From: Sporobacter sp942492735
GTDB taxonomy: Bacteria; Bacillota; Clostridia; Oscillospirales; Oscillospiraceae
DNA length: 64,000 bases
Assembly (NCBI GenBank): GCA_942492735.1
Contig: OW818648.1
Location: 496,001-560,000 of the forward strand
Reading direction: 5' to 3'
Made by a program: the position numbers and the translations under genes. The notes below the pieces were generated by a model. That model was not told the DNA's origin. It searched no databases and saw nothing but the letters and a program-made list of their open reading frames with translations. This document shows positions 26,519-34,998 of the stretch, piece after piece. How positions within the stretch are numbered: position 1 is the stretch's first letter; each line of letters opens with the position of its first letter.

Positions 26519-26636
26519 TTGTCATTCTGAGCCTGCGAAGAATCTCTAGTTAAACTAATGCCAGCGCAACAATCGAGATAGATCACCTGGAGATCCTTCG
26601 CCAAATGCTCGTTCCGAGCATTTCACAGGGTGACAT
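26519..26636. repeat. MITE-like imperfect palindromic element
   Basis: About 118 bp are bounded by TTGTCATTCTGAGC on the left and an inverted GGGTGACA on the right, with inner inverted arms GAAGAATCTC and GAGATCCTTC. This matches the widespread non-coding repeat whose arms read TGTCATTCTGAGCG...GAAGAATC, as I recall it from many bacterial genomes. It has no coding capacity. It lies between convergent genes. Confidence 0.6.
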
Positions 26637-26683
26637 GCGGTTGAAACGGCGGGAGCTTGTTAGCCTATAACAGCAGCTTATTG

Positions 26684-28222
26684 TCAGTCTCCATATCCGT
26701 TAATCGTTGTCCCCTGCGCCAGTGCGCGTCCGACGAGATAGCCGAAGGTGATGCTCCGTCCATGACTGGTGCCGGGCAGCGTGACGGGATAAGAATTGGC
26801 AAAGAAGTCTCCCTGGACGTTGCCAACAGCAAAAAGCCCGCCAATCACTTTATCTTCCTCGGTCAGGACCTGTGAATTTTGGTCAACATGCAGTCCGTGT
26901 GGAAGACTTAAAAGCCATGCATTGACCTTCGTGGCATAAAACGGCCCTTTTCTGACAGAACTCAAAAAGCGCTCCGGCACGCCAAAATCTTCATCTAAGC
27001 CTTTGTCGCACCACGCGTTGTATCTATTGACCGTATTCGAGAGCACTTCCGCCGGTACGCCTATTTTTTCAGCCAGTTCAGCAAGTGTATCGGCCTTCAA
27101 ATATTCGCCGTTAGCGACATCCCGGGCAACATTCTTTTCGAGACCATCGAGTAGCTTATTGGACTTGATCGGCTCCTGCTTCACGAGATGCTTCTTATAA
27201 TCATCATCCCAAATAGCATAAGCCACATTGCCGGGCGCATTTAAGCGCGCGTTTGTCACGATTGGCTCAAATGCCATCTCACTCGAAAAGCGTCGGCCGT
27301 CCCTGTTGACGGTCAACCAGCTCGTGCTGATACCGGGGCCTAAGGCCGAAAAGTTCACTGGATGGATAATCGGAGCGGGATTACAGCGCGTCACCGCGGC
27401 CCCAGCCCACATGCCCAGCATGATCCCATCGCCCATGTTGCTGCCGACGGGGAAGTTCTCAAATTTATCTGCCCGAAGAGCCGCAGGACACCAGCATCGC
27501 AGCATCTCTTTATTGTCGGTGATGCCCCCGGTCGCCAGAATGACGCCTTTACGGGCGTTTATTTTTTTATACCCCTCGGCATCACTCACGATAACACCGG
27601 TCACAGTTTCGCCTTCTTTGATGAGCCGCTCGGCTTTTGTTTTAAACCTGAACTGCGCGCCGTGTTTTTTTGCCGATTCAAAAACCATTTCGACAAAATA
27701 CCCGGCGTTCCATTTGCTCTTTTTATACGGGCTCTTGTCTGTAATCTCGAAAATGTGCGCGCTTTGATATTGCTTAAATTTATCGTCGAGCATATTCCAG
27801 TCGGCGCGCGCCGTCATTTCGTCGTTAAGTGTGACTTCCATGCCGCAGCTGAGTGCCATGTCGATATAGTAATCTAGGACTTCTCCGCTCTTTTCTACAT
27901 ATGTACGGATCAGAAAGTAATTGGCCTGCTGCTGCCCCCATTCATATATGAGACGCGCGGCCAGCGCTTTGTCAATGTCTACGCCTTTGGCTTTTTGTAT
28001 TTTTGTCCCGACGGAGCCTATATCGATCCCATGGGCGGTATAGGTGCTGAATTTTTCGCAGCAGATAACAGACGCGCCTGCAGCTGCAGCTGCCTGGGCC
28101 GCAGTGCAGCCGGCGACACCCGCTCCAATCACAACAATGTCATATGTCTCCTCGGATACGACATCAGTTATTACCTCAGGCTGATTCAGCCAGGAATGCG
28201 CTCCACATTGATTGCTGCTCAT
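26684..28222 (-). CDS. FAD-dependent fumarate-reductase/urocanate-reductase-like flavoprotein
   Basis: This 512-residue protein has an N-terminal FAD-binding 'YDIVVIGAGVAGCTAAQAAAAAGASVICCEK', the FrdA-family region 'GVILATGGITDNKEML', 'RDGRRFSSE' (active-site Arg region) and a C-terminal 'GGLFAVGNVQGDFFANSYPVTLPGTSHGRSITFGYLVG'. Relatives reduce fumarate, urocanate, cinnamates or 3-oxosteroids. No heme or covalent-FMN domain and no Tat signal are visible, so it appears cytoplasmic, with the electron donor unknown. The frame opens at 28243, but GGAGG lies 8 nt before ATG 28222, which is the better start. Confidence 0.85.
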   Translation of the reverse strand: MSSNQCGAHSWLNQPEVITDVVSEETYDIVVIGAGVAGCTAAQAAAAAGASVICCEKFSTYTAHGIDIGSVGTKIQKAKGVDIDKALAARLIYEWGQQQANYFLIRTYVEKSGEVLDYYIDMALSCGMEVTLNDEMTARADWNMLDDKFKQYQSAHIFEITDKSPYKKSKWNAGYFVEMVFESAKKHGAQFRFKTKAERLIKEGETVTGVIVSDAEGYKKINARKGVILATGGITDNKEMLRCWCPAALRADKFENFPVGSNMGDGIMLGMWAGAAVTRCNPAPIIHPVNFSALGPGISTSWLTVNRDGRRFSSEMAFEPIVTNARLNAPGNVAYAIWDDDYKKHLVKQEPIKSNKLLDGLEKNVARDVANGEYLKADTLAELAEKIGVPAEVLSNTVNRYNAWCDKGLDEDFGVPERFLSSVRKGPFYATKVNAWLLSLPHGLHVDQNSQVLTEEDKVIGGLFAVGNVQGDFFANSYPVTLPGTSHGRSITFGYLVGRALAQGTTINGYGD

Positions 28223-28288
28223 TAAAGCATCCTCCGTATTCATAGATTAATATCTGTCATTTTACACCAGCCCCTTACTAGAATCAAG

Positions 28289-28315
28289 TAGGGGCGGATT
28301 CTATATCCGCCCCTA
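28289..28315. repeat. GC-rich palindromic repeat unit
   Basis: An 11-bp perfect stem TAGGGGCGGAT/ATCCGCCCCTA with a 5-nt loop and no T tract lies between two minus-strand genes. It resembles the dispersed GGGGCGG...CCGCCCC palindromes common in Clostridia intergenic regions (recollection). It may also slow transcription between the lipoprotein and flavoprotein genes. Confidence 0.5.
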
Positions 28316-28351
28316 GCTTGTAACGCGCCGCAGGAGAAATTATCACAATAT

Positions 28352-29440
28352 TTACACAGTGGCCGTTGCTTTCATGAGCGCTGCCAGGAAATCACCTATA
28401 CTGATTGTCACGGACGTTTTAATATCCTCCGTAACAACGTAACCTTTATCATCCACGGCAATACCACTCACCTCGGCAGGCGTCTTGCCTGTGACGTATT
28501 TGGCGAAAGCCGCAGCCTGCTCCATCCATTCCTTGCCGATACCGGAGGCTTTTTTCATGCCGTAAGCTTCACCGAGCTCATTCTTCGTCTGAGGCATAGT
28601 AGAGAGATCCGTCGTGATTTTTCCCATCGCATTAAAATTTATATTACCGAGTGATTCGTCGAGAATGCAGCTGGATATCCTACCCCCAGCATCCCTTGTA
28701 ACAGCGGCAAAGGTAGACGTCACCTGCGCAAGCCCGGGCTTGTCCTCTGCGGCGCTAATTGATTTGCTCATCGTCGTGAGGATGCCTATATTGAGCTTGT
28801 CTGCTTCGGCAGCACCGCCTTCCTGTGCCATTTGAACGGCTTTTTCGATCCCTTTCACAAAACCGCCAATTGAGATCGTAACAGATGCCTTCAGGTCGGT
28901 TTGTATTGGATAATTCATTTCATCGACCTTAATGCCCTTAACTTCATCAACTGTCATACCCTCGACATATTTTGCGAAAGCCTCCGCCTGTTCATACCAC
29001 TCTTTGCCGATACCGGAAGCTTTTTTCATACCATAATCGTCCACGAGCTCATTTTTCGTTTTAAAAACAGTTGTTGGCGGTGTCACAAGCTGGCCTTTCG
29101 TATCAAAATATACCTGCGCCCCAACAGCGTCGATGGTGCATTTTTGAATTTTGCCCTTTGAATCGACAGTGACGGCGACGACCGTTGAATCAACTTCTGC
29201 CAGACCATCCTTTTCCCCTGCATCCGTCGATTTGGAAAGGGACGTCAAAATGGCGAGCCCCGTTTTAGCCGACCCTGACGATGACGACGGAGATGATGAC
29301 GCCGAAGATGATGACGAAGAGGTCTTAGGCGCAGATGGCGACGAAGACCCTGACGGTTCCGGCGTGGGACTGGATTTGCATCCAAAAAGAAACGCTGACA
29401 GACAAAATGCGATAAAAAGTAACGTCACGATTCTTTTCAT
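28352..29440 (-). CDS. Lipoprotein with two tandem copies of a ~140-residue domain
   Basis: From ATG 29440 it has 362 residues. A lipoprotein signal ('CLSAFLFGC', Cys at about 21) and a Ser-rich linker (about residues 24-57) lead into two homologous units. Shared landmarks are 'ILT(S/T)(L/M)SKS', 'KTKNEL', 'YGMKKASGIGKEW', 'AFAKYV' and 'SVTISIG'. The protein is exported and tethered to the outer face of the membrane. The domain family is not one I can name. It is followed 129 bp later by the fumarate-reductase-like gene and preceded 20 bp upstream by a small membrane protein gene. GAGGAG before 29440 fixes the start over ATG 29464. Confidence 0.8.
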   Translation of the reverse strand: MKRIVTLLFIAFCLSAFLFGCKSSPTPEPSGSSSPSAPKTSSSSSSASSSPSSSSGSAKTGLAILTSLSKSTDAGEKDGLAEVDSTVVAVTVDSKGKIQKCTIDAVGAQVYFDTKGQLVTPPTTVFKTKNELVDDYGMKKASGIGKEWYEQAEAFAKYVEGMTVDEVKGIKVDEMNYPIQTDLKASVTISIGGFVKGIEKAVQMAQEGGAAEADKLNIGILTTMSKSISAAEDKPGLAQVTSTFAAVTRDAGGRISSCILDESLGNINFNAMGKITTDLSTMPQTKNELGEAYGMKKASGIGKEWMEQAAAFAKYVTGKTPAEVSGIAVDDKGYVVTEDIKTSVTISIGDFLAALMKATATV

Positions 29441-29460
29441 ACTAAACTCCTCAATCGTTT

Positions 29461-29700
29461 TCAAATTTTATATGAATCGCCGGTATCCTCTTCATACAAA
29501 ATATCTGTAGCGGCACCGCCGTTTCCCCCATATGATTTGATTTTGTCATATACCCTTTTGAGCAGTTTCTTCATTATTCCCCGGGTTTGAGTCATTGCAT
29601 GACATAATATCAGTAAGGCCACACATGATGCCGTAATCCCCGCTGCCATCGCTATTTGCCTGTTTATAAACGCTGTTTTTCTTCCTTTGTAAAATGTCAT
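29461..29700 (-). CDS. Small single-helix membrane protein
   Basis: This 79-residue ORF has one hydrophobic helix ('IAMAAGITASCVALLILCHAM', residues 16-36) with basic residues before it and a polar C-terminus. A GGGTGG sequence lies about 9 nt before the ATG, and the stop is 20 bp upstream of the lipoprotein start, which suggests an operon. No family is recognised. Confidence 0.5.
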   Translation of the reverse strand: MTFYKGRKTAFINRQIAMAAGITASCVALLILCHAMTQTRGIMKKLLKRVYDKIKSYGGNGGAATDILYEEDTGDSYKI

Positions 29701-29814
29701 TAGATAATTCCACCCACAATATCAAAATGGTATGATCAGATAAGATATGGATCGATACTATAAAGGTTTCCTCTTTTATCTGTTTTTTATTAGGCTAATT
29801 GATATTTTTTTGAT

Positions 29815-30825
29815 TCAATGCGCATCCGTCAAACCGGCTGCCTTTTCCAGAAGTATTGCCAACCTGTCTTTTTTTTCAGGTATGACGGGCAGCGCTGCGA
29901 TAATTTCCTTTGTCTTTGCAAAATACTCGGTTATCTTAAGATGCGTGTAACTGAGGCCGCCCGCGGTCTCGACGGCTTTTTTGAGCTCATGCGGCTTGAT
30001 GCCGCTTTTAATCCTGTCGTAAAGGTGCTTGTCCGTTTTCAGTGCATAAATGAGCGGGAGCGTGACGACACCCGTTTTAAAGTCAGATAGGACAGGCTTT
30101 TTTGATGTTTTTCGCGTGGCTTCATAATCGGCACAATCGTCAGCCAGTTGAAATATGATACCGATGTTTCTGCCGATCTCCAAATATTGATTTTTATTGT
30201 TATTAATGTCCGGCTCATCCGAAAGAAGGACCCCTGCGTGAAAAGACGCTTCGAACATCGACGCCGTTTTCCCTATAATGATTTTGAGATAGTACCGTTC
30301 TGTCAGCTTAAAATTATTAATGTTCTGATTCTGTCGCAGCTCACCTGTCAATACATCTGTCAGATAGCCCGTCATTGACGCAGGGATCATATCCTTCCGC
30401 TCCTCACGCGGACGGATCGTCGAGGCAAGCTGAAGAGCCAAGCAAACTAAATAGTCACCGCACAATATGGCTGATTTCTCACCGAATTTTCGATGGAGCG
30501 TTTCTATGCCACGGCGCTTATCGGCGTCGTCAATAACATCGTCATGAACGAGCGTCGCAAGATGCAATATCTCGACAGCGGCGGCTATTTTAACAGCGTC
30601 ACTCACAATCCGGCCGTCCTGCCGCATTGCGCATGTCAGCAGTGACTTCGCCCGGATATTTTTTCCGACTGCTCTCGAGAGGTGGCTTGTCAGACGTTTG
30701 ATGACGGCTGGTGTGCTTTTAAGCTGAAGATTGATTTCATTTTCCGTTCTAACCATCGCCTCGGCAAAACCGAGCGTCTCTTCCCGTTCTAATGCGCAGC
30801 TTGTCATATCAGTCATGATAGACAT
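29815..30825 (-). CDS. Polyprenyl diphosphate synthase (trans-isoprenyl type)
   Basis: This 336-residue protein has the two Asp-rich motifs of trans-polyprenyl synthases: 'LVHDDVIDDADKRRG' (first DDxxD, near residue 93) and 'QLADDCADYE' (second). It condenses isopentenyl diphosphate with allylic primers, as in quinone side-chain synthesis. Its start region overlaps the end of the NDH-2/DoxX gene by up to 17 bp. ATGs at 30825, 30816 and 30807 are all possible, and no strong ribosome site distinguishes them. The coupling to an NADH:quinone oxidoreductase fits a menaquinone-chain role, which is inference. Confidence 0.88.
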   Translation of the reverse strand: MSIMTDMTSCALEREETLGFAEAMVRTENEINLQLKSTPAVIKRLTSHLSRAVGKNIRAKSLLTCAMRQDGRIVSDAVKIAAAVEILHLATLVHDDVIDDADKRRGIETLHRKFGEKSAILCGDYLVCLALQLASTIRPREERKDMIPASMTGYLTDVLTGELRQNQNINNFKLTERYYLKIIIGKTASMFEASFHAGVLLSDEPDINNNKNQYLEIGRNIGIIFQLADDCADYEATRKTSKKPVLSDFKTGVVTLPLIYALKTDKHLYDRIKSGIKPHELKKAVETAGGLSYTHLKITEYFAKTKEIIAALPVIPEKKDRLAILLEKAAGLTDAH

Positions 30826-32800
30826 ATAACCGCTTTACCCAGCTGACATTGCGCCAATATCTTTTCAGCAGCGGCGTCGTGTAATAATCCAGTCCGAAGA
30901 CCGTGCCAGCTCCCCACAGGAAAGCAACTGCGGCAAAACCCATCCAAAAGCTCGAGAGATAAAGGCCGGTCGTCATTGTGAACATAAACAGCAGGATCAG
31001 AGAGACGATGCTCGACGGTGTGGTGAACAGCCCGCCAATGAATGACAAACCGATCAGGATTTCAATGAAAACAATCACAACCTGCATGATGATCTGGATG
31101 GGATCAGACGGCACGATGACGGTGGAGACAAACCAGTTCATGACTGGGATATCCAGCTTAAAAGCATAATCGGCAATGGTGGCGTCCTGTAGCGGCTTGC
31201 CGCTGACGAATATCCCCCTGACCAGGCCGAGAAAATCAATATCGAAAAGCACCTTACCGACGGCGGTACCTGTATCCGCGATCCCCCCGGTTGCGTTCGA
31301 GACGGCATCACTGGCATCTTGCGTTATTGCCGGTGGCTGCGCTCCTATGGTATTACTGATAATTTTGTTGAACCAGTCGCTGGCGCTGCCAAAAAATCCG
31401 CTCAGCTTTGGCGCACCGAGCCAGCCCTCGACGATTTTCATGATGCCCTCGAATAACCAGACAAAACCCAGCCAGATTCGAAGCGGTACCGCCAGAAAAC
31501 TCGGTGTTCTGTTTGAGAAATGGCCGCCGACAAAGCTTCTTTTGTTGCGGACTGTGAAGAATTCGTGCTTTAAATAACTGGAGACTTTATTCCAGCCCAG
31601 AACCTGAGCAAAATAAATGATATTGATGAAATGCTTGACAAACATCGCAAAAAAGGACGGAAGGTTGACCATGTTTTTTGAACTGCCAACACGGGCCGCG
31701 CCATAGCGTCCACCGACGCAAACCATGACGCCGTGGAATTTTGGCTTATACTCTTCCATCTTTTCTTTGTTTTCTTTTCCTGTAATCGCGCAGTATAGAT
31801 TGTGGGCGATTGTATCAGCGCTCTGCTCGCAGTTTTCAACCATTTGCGGCACGGGATTCTTTTCACCTTCCGGAATATAGAAGAGGTTGTCACCCGCGAT
31901 ATAAACACTGTCATCATCGACGCTTCTCAGGAAGCTGTCGGTCGTGAGCCGGCCTCTTTTTTGACCGGATATCGATTCACCTGCCAAAAGCGTAATTGCG
32001 GCGCCTTCAATACCGGCGACCCATATAACTGTCCCTGCATTGAAGCGGCTTTTAATGCCATCTTTTTCAAGCTCAATATAGTTCTCGCCAATTTCGACGA
32101 CCTTTGTATTCAGCCTGACAGTGACACCCATTTTTTCAAGCCGGCGCTGTATTTTGTCCGACAGCTTCTCGGGCAAATTGGGGACGACCCGTGGGAGGAA
32201 GTCGACATTATTAATTGTCACAAGTCTCGAGTCGACCTCCAGCACATCGCAGAGCAGCGGCACATATTCGGCCAGCTCCCCTGCCATTTCAACGCCTGTG
32301 AAGCCCGCGCCGACTACATAAAACGTCAAGAGCAAACGCTTTTTCTCTTCATCGGTTTCTGATGACGCCCGACGGAAACAGTCTTGTATCCTATCCTTGA
32401 GCTTTAGCGCATCGTCGTATGACCATAGCGGATACGTATATTCAGCCGCGCCTGTAATACCGAAATACGTCGGTCGGGAACCAGCAGCTATAACGAGATA
32501 ATCATAATCATAGCTTCCGTTTTTTCCGGTTACTTTTTTAGCCTTGAAATCACACGATTCGGCGGTATCATGGATGAATTTGATGCGTCTTCCGGCAAAA
32601 ACTTTTCTATAGCTGATGCGTATGCTTTCTTCATCGACACGTCCGGCCGCCACCTCGTGCAGTTCTGTCAGCATCGTATGGTATGGTTTTTTGTCAATGA
32701 CCGTAATAGTGATATCCTGATCATTTCTGAATTGACGCTCGAGCTTCTTTGCCGTCAGCACACCTGAATATCCGGCGCCGATAATTACAATCTTTTTCAT
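30809..32800 (-). CDS. NDH-2 type NADH:quinone oxidoreductase fused to a DoxX-like membrane domain
   Basis: The N-terminal ~400 residues form a type II NADH dehydrogenase. FAD is bound by 'IVIIGAGYSGVLTAKKLE' at residue 4 and NADH by 'FYVVGAGFTGVEMAGELAEYV' near 162, with 'VYIAGDN' as the flavin-ribityl contact. From about residue 430 a DoxX-like region begins ('LAVPLRIWLGFVWLFEGIMKIVEGWL'). It continues with further helices ('VVIVFIEILIGLSFIGGLFTTP', 'FTMTTGLYLSSFWMGFAAVAFLWGAG'). At 663 residues it is far longer than plain NDH-2 (about 400-450). It should oxidise NADH and pass electrons to quinone at the membrane. Confidence 0.9.
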   Translation of the reverse strand: MKKIVIIGAGYSGVLTAKKLERQFRNDQDITITVIDKKPYHTMLTELHEVAAGRVDEESIRISYRKVFAGRRIKFIHDTAESCDFKAKKVTGKNGSYDYDYLVIAAGSRPTYFGITGAAEYTYPLWSYDDALKLKDRIQDCFRRASSETDEEKKRLLLTFYVVGAGFTGVEMAGELAEYVPLLCDVLEVDSRLVTINNVDFLPRVVPNLPEKLSDKIQRRLEKMGVTVRLNTKVVEIGENYIELEKDGIKSRFNAGTVIWVAGIEGAAITLLAGESISGQKRGRLTTDSFLRSVDDDSVYIAGDNLFYIPEGEKNPVPQMVENCEQSADTIAHNLYCAITGKENKEKMEEYKPKFHGVMVCVGGRYGAARVGSSKNMVNLPSFFAMFVKHFINIIYFAQVLGWNKVSSYLKHEFFTVRNKRSFVGGHFSNRTPSFLAVPLRIWLGFVWLFEGIMKIVEGWLGAPKLSGFFGSASDWFNKIISNTIGAQPPAITQDASDAVSNATGGIADTGTAVGKVLFDIDFLGLVRGIFVSGKPLQDATIADYAFKLDIPVMNWFVSTVIVPSDPIQIIMQVVIVFIEILIGLSFIGGLFTTPSSIVSLILLFMFTMTTGLYLSSFWMGFAAVAFLWGAGTVFGLDYYTTPLLKRYWRNVSWVKRLYVYHD

Positions 32801-33049
32801 ATCAAATAATGACCTCTGCTCTGCAATCGAATGATCGCTGATTCTTGTGCGTATATAAATTTTTTGAATAAATTTAACTTAATATACCTGCTGCAGCCAA
32901 GTATTTAAAAAGTGAGGCGGTGAAGAATAAAAATGTAAAATTGGAGGTAGCGTGAAATATGCTTTTCACGCGGAAGAAATCAATTTGGCCGCCAAAAACG
33001 GCGGCGGCAATTTTCTTCGAAAACCCTCGATTTTTCCTGGTTATTTGTA

Positions 33050-33066
33050 CCACCGCTATGCGGTGG
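33050..33066 (+). other. Short hairpin just before the gap ribosome site
   Basis: A 7-bp stem CCACCGC/GCGGTGG with a 3-nt loop lies directly upstream of the GGGGG ribosome site of gap. It may tune translation or mRNA stability. The rest of 32801-33083 contains one more GC-rich hairpin near 32990-33010 and no gene. Confidence 0.4.
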
Positions 33067-33083
33067 AATGGGGGTTAAAATAA

Positions 33084-34139
33084 ATGTCTATAAAAATTGG
33101 AATTAACGGGTTCGGACGAATCGGAAGGCTCGTCCTACGCGCTGGCCTCGAACGCGATGATATTGAGTTTACAGCAGTCAACGATCCCTTCATTGACAGC
33201 GACTATATGGTTTATATGCTCAAATATGATTCGGCACACGGACATTTTGGTGGCCATGCCGAATCTAAGGGTGGTAATCTTTTCATTAACGGAAAAAAGT
33301 CCGCGGTTTTTGCTGAAAAAGAACCGGCGAATATCGCATGGGGCTCCTCTGGTGCAGAGTACATCGTTGAATCTACCGGTGTATTCACAAGGGCGGGGGC
33401 GGCGGAGCCACATCTCAAAGGTGATGTCAAAAAGGTTGTTATTACAGGACCGTCTATTGATGCGCCGATGTTCGTCATGGGTGTCAATCACAAGTCCTAT
33501 AAGAGTGATATGGACATTGTTTCAAACGCCTCGTGTACCACGAACTGTCTGGCGCCGCTTGCTAAAGTCATCAATGACAAGTATGGGATCAGTGAAGCGC
33601 TGATGACAACAATACACGCGGCAACCGCAACGCAGAAAACAGTCGACGGACCGTCACAAAAAGATTGGCGGGCAGGACGTTCCGTTCTCGGCAATGTCAC
33701 ACCTGCTTCGACAGGCGCGGCGAAAGCTGTTGGACAGGTCATTCCGGAGCTCAACGGGAAGCTCACCGGCATAGCCATGCGCGTGCCGATTATCGATGTC
33801 TCCGCTGTCGATTTGACTGCACGACTTGCCTCACCGGCCAGTTATCAGGATATCTGCGCTGAGATCAAAAGAGCCTCCGATGATGAATATGCAGGCATCA
33901 TAAAATATGTGGATGAGGATGCTGTGTCGACTGATTTTATCGGCGATACGCACACCTGCATTTTTGACGCGCGCGCCGGTTTATCGCTCAACGACAGGTT
34001 CGTCAAGCTCATCGCCTGGTATGACAATGAAATCGGTTATTCAAACAAGGTGCTTGATCTTATTAAACATATGCATACAGTTGACACCGGGTATCAAAAT
34101 CAAAAGCAGAAGCAAAAAACGGGCGCGTTGGCACAATAA
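33084..34139 (+). CDS. gap: Glyceraldehyde-3-phosphate dehydrogenase, type I
   Basis: A 351-residue GAPDH with 'IKIGINGFGRIGRLVLRAG' (NAD site) and the active-site 'SNASCTTNCLAPLAKV' (Cys near residue 153). 'HAATATQKTVDGPSQKDWRAGR' and 'WYDNEIGYSNKVLDL' complete the family landmarks. It oxidises glyceraldehyde-3-phosphate in glycolysis. An unusual Gln/Lys-rich tail of about 18 residues follows the normal C-terminus. It stands alone without pgk or tpi. Confidence 0.96.
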   Translation: MSIKIGINGFGRIGRLVLRAGLERDDIEFTAVNDPFIDSDYMVYMLKYDSAHGHFGGHAESKGGNLFINGKKSAVFAEKEPANIAWGSSGAEYIVESTGVFTRAGAAEPHLKGDVKKVVITGPSIDAPMFVMGVNHKSYKSDMDIVSNASCTTNCLAPLAKVINDKYGISEALMTTIHAATATQKTVDGPSQKDWRAGRSVLGNVTPASTGAAKAVGQVIPELNGKLTGIAMRVPIIDVSAVDLTARLASPASYQDICAEIKRASDDEYAGIIKYVDEDAVSTDFIGDTHTCIFDARAGLSLNDRFVKLIAWYDNEIGYSNKVLDLIKHMHTVDTGYQNQKQKQKTGALAQ

Positions 34140-34142
34140 TAA

Positions 34143-34172
34143 GAACGGCGGACAAAAATGTCCGCCGTTTCT
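34143..34172. terminator. Terminator after gap
   Basis: An 11-bp perfect stem AACGGCGGACA/TGTCCGCCGTT with an AAAAA loop. It sits between gap and the convergent coiled-coil gene and can act for both. Confidence 0.85.
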
Positions 34173-34197
34173 ATGAATACTTTGAGTTCATGTGCTT

Positions 34198-34431
34198 TTA
34201 CGCGATATCTTCTTTTGGTTTTATAATGATGTTGGCTAAATCCTGTGTTGTGAGTCCCGACTCTTTTAAAAGCTTATTCAGGTTTCTTAGTTCGGACTGC
34301 TCCTGTTCCTCCTGCAATGAAGATAACTGCAGCTTTAAGGACTTAATCACTGTTTCATGTTTTGCTATCTGCGCATTGATTGTTGCAAGTTCTTCGGCAA
34401 GGTTTCTTTCACGTTTGATTCCGCGCGGCAT
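34198..34431 (-). CDS. Small coiled-coil protein
   Basis: This 77-residue, highly charged protein is almost wholly helical, with heptad-like spacing ('LAEELATINAQIAKHETVIKSL'). Its C-terminal half ends 'LLKESGLTTQDLANII', which looks like a small helical tail. AGGAGG lies 7 nt before ATG 34431, better than ATG 34437 inside the spacer. The family is unknown. It sits at the end of the NRPS gene run but is separated from it by about 100 bp. Confidence 0.65.
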   Translation of the reverse strand: MPRGIKRERNLAEELATINAQIAKHETVIKSLKLQLSSLQEEQEQSELRNLNKLLKESGLTTQDLANIIIKPKEDIA

Positions 34432-34532
34432 GTTCATTCCTCCTTATCGTTGTAAGAAGTATACCGCAGCGCCGGTAAAATTTACTGTCGAATGCTTGGA
34501 CTAATATCAAACTTTTATTAGTTATTGCACGA

Positions 34533-34979
34533 TTATTTCAAGTCTATCAGAAAACTGTACCCATGCTTTTCAAACCCAAGCGATTCGTAGAACCGGTGTG
34601 CATCCGTTCTCTTCACATTACTTGATAAGGCAGCCTTATAACAGCCGTTTTCTCTGCATCGGTCCAAAGCAAAATGCATCATTTGTTTACCGATGCCTTT
34701 ACCCTGCCATTCCGATTTGACAACAACATCCTCAATCAGTCCCGATGGCATTCCCATATGCGCAAGATTATCCATGACGGCAAGAGAAAATGTGCCGATG
34801 ATTCCCGTATCGGATACGGCAGCATAAATCTTGTAATTCGGATACATTGATATTTTACTATAAAGCGTTAATGCCTGTGCTTCAGTAAGAACACTGCTTT
34901 TATCTATTTCAAGTTCACTGTAGATATTAAGAATTTCAGCTAAATCCGCATGGTTTACTTGTCTGATTATCACCTGCAT
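34533..34979 (-). CDS. GNAT-family N-acetyltransferase at the end of the NRPS operon
   Basis: A 148-residue GNAT: 'GLIEDVVVKSEWQGKGIGKQMMHFALDRC' (QGKGIG acetyl-CoA loop) and 'AHRFYESLGFEKHGYSF'. It starts 19 bp after the response regulator and is the last closely spaced gene of the NRPS run. It could acetylate the peptide product, give self-protection, or be unrelated; sequence alone does not decide. Confidence 0.85.
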   Translation of the reverse strand: MQVIIRQVNHADLAEILNIYSELEIDKSSVLTEAQALTLYSKISMYPNYKIYAAVSDTGIIGTFSLAVMDNLAHMGMPSGLIEDVVVKSEWQGKGIGKQMMHFALDRCRENGCYKAALSSNVKRTDAHRFYESLGFEKHGYSFLIDLK

Positions 34980-34998
34980 ATCGACACACCTCGTATGG

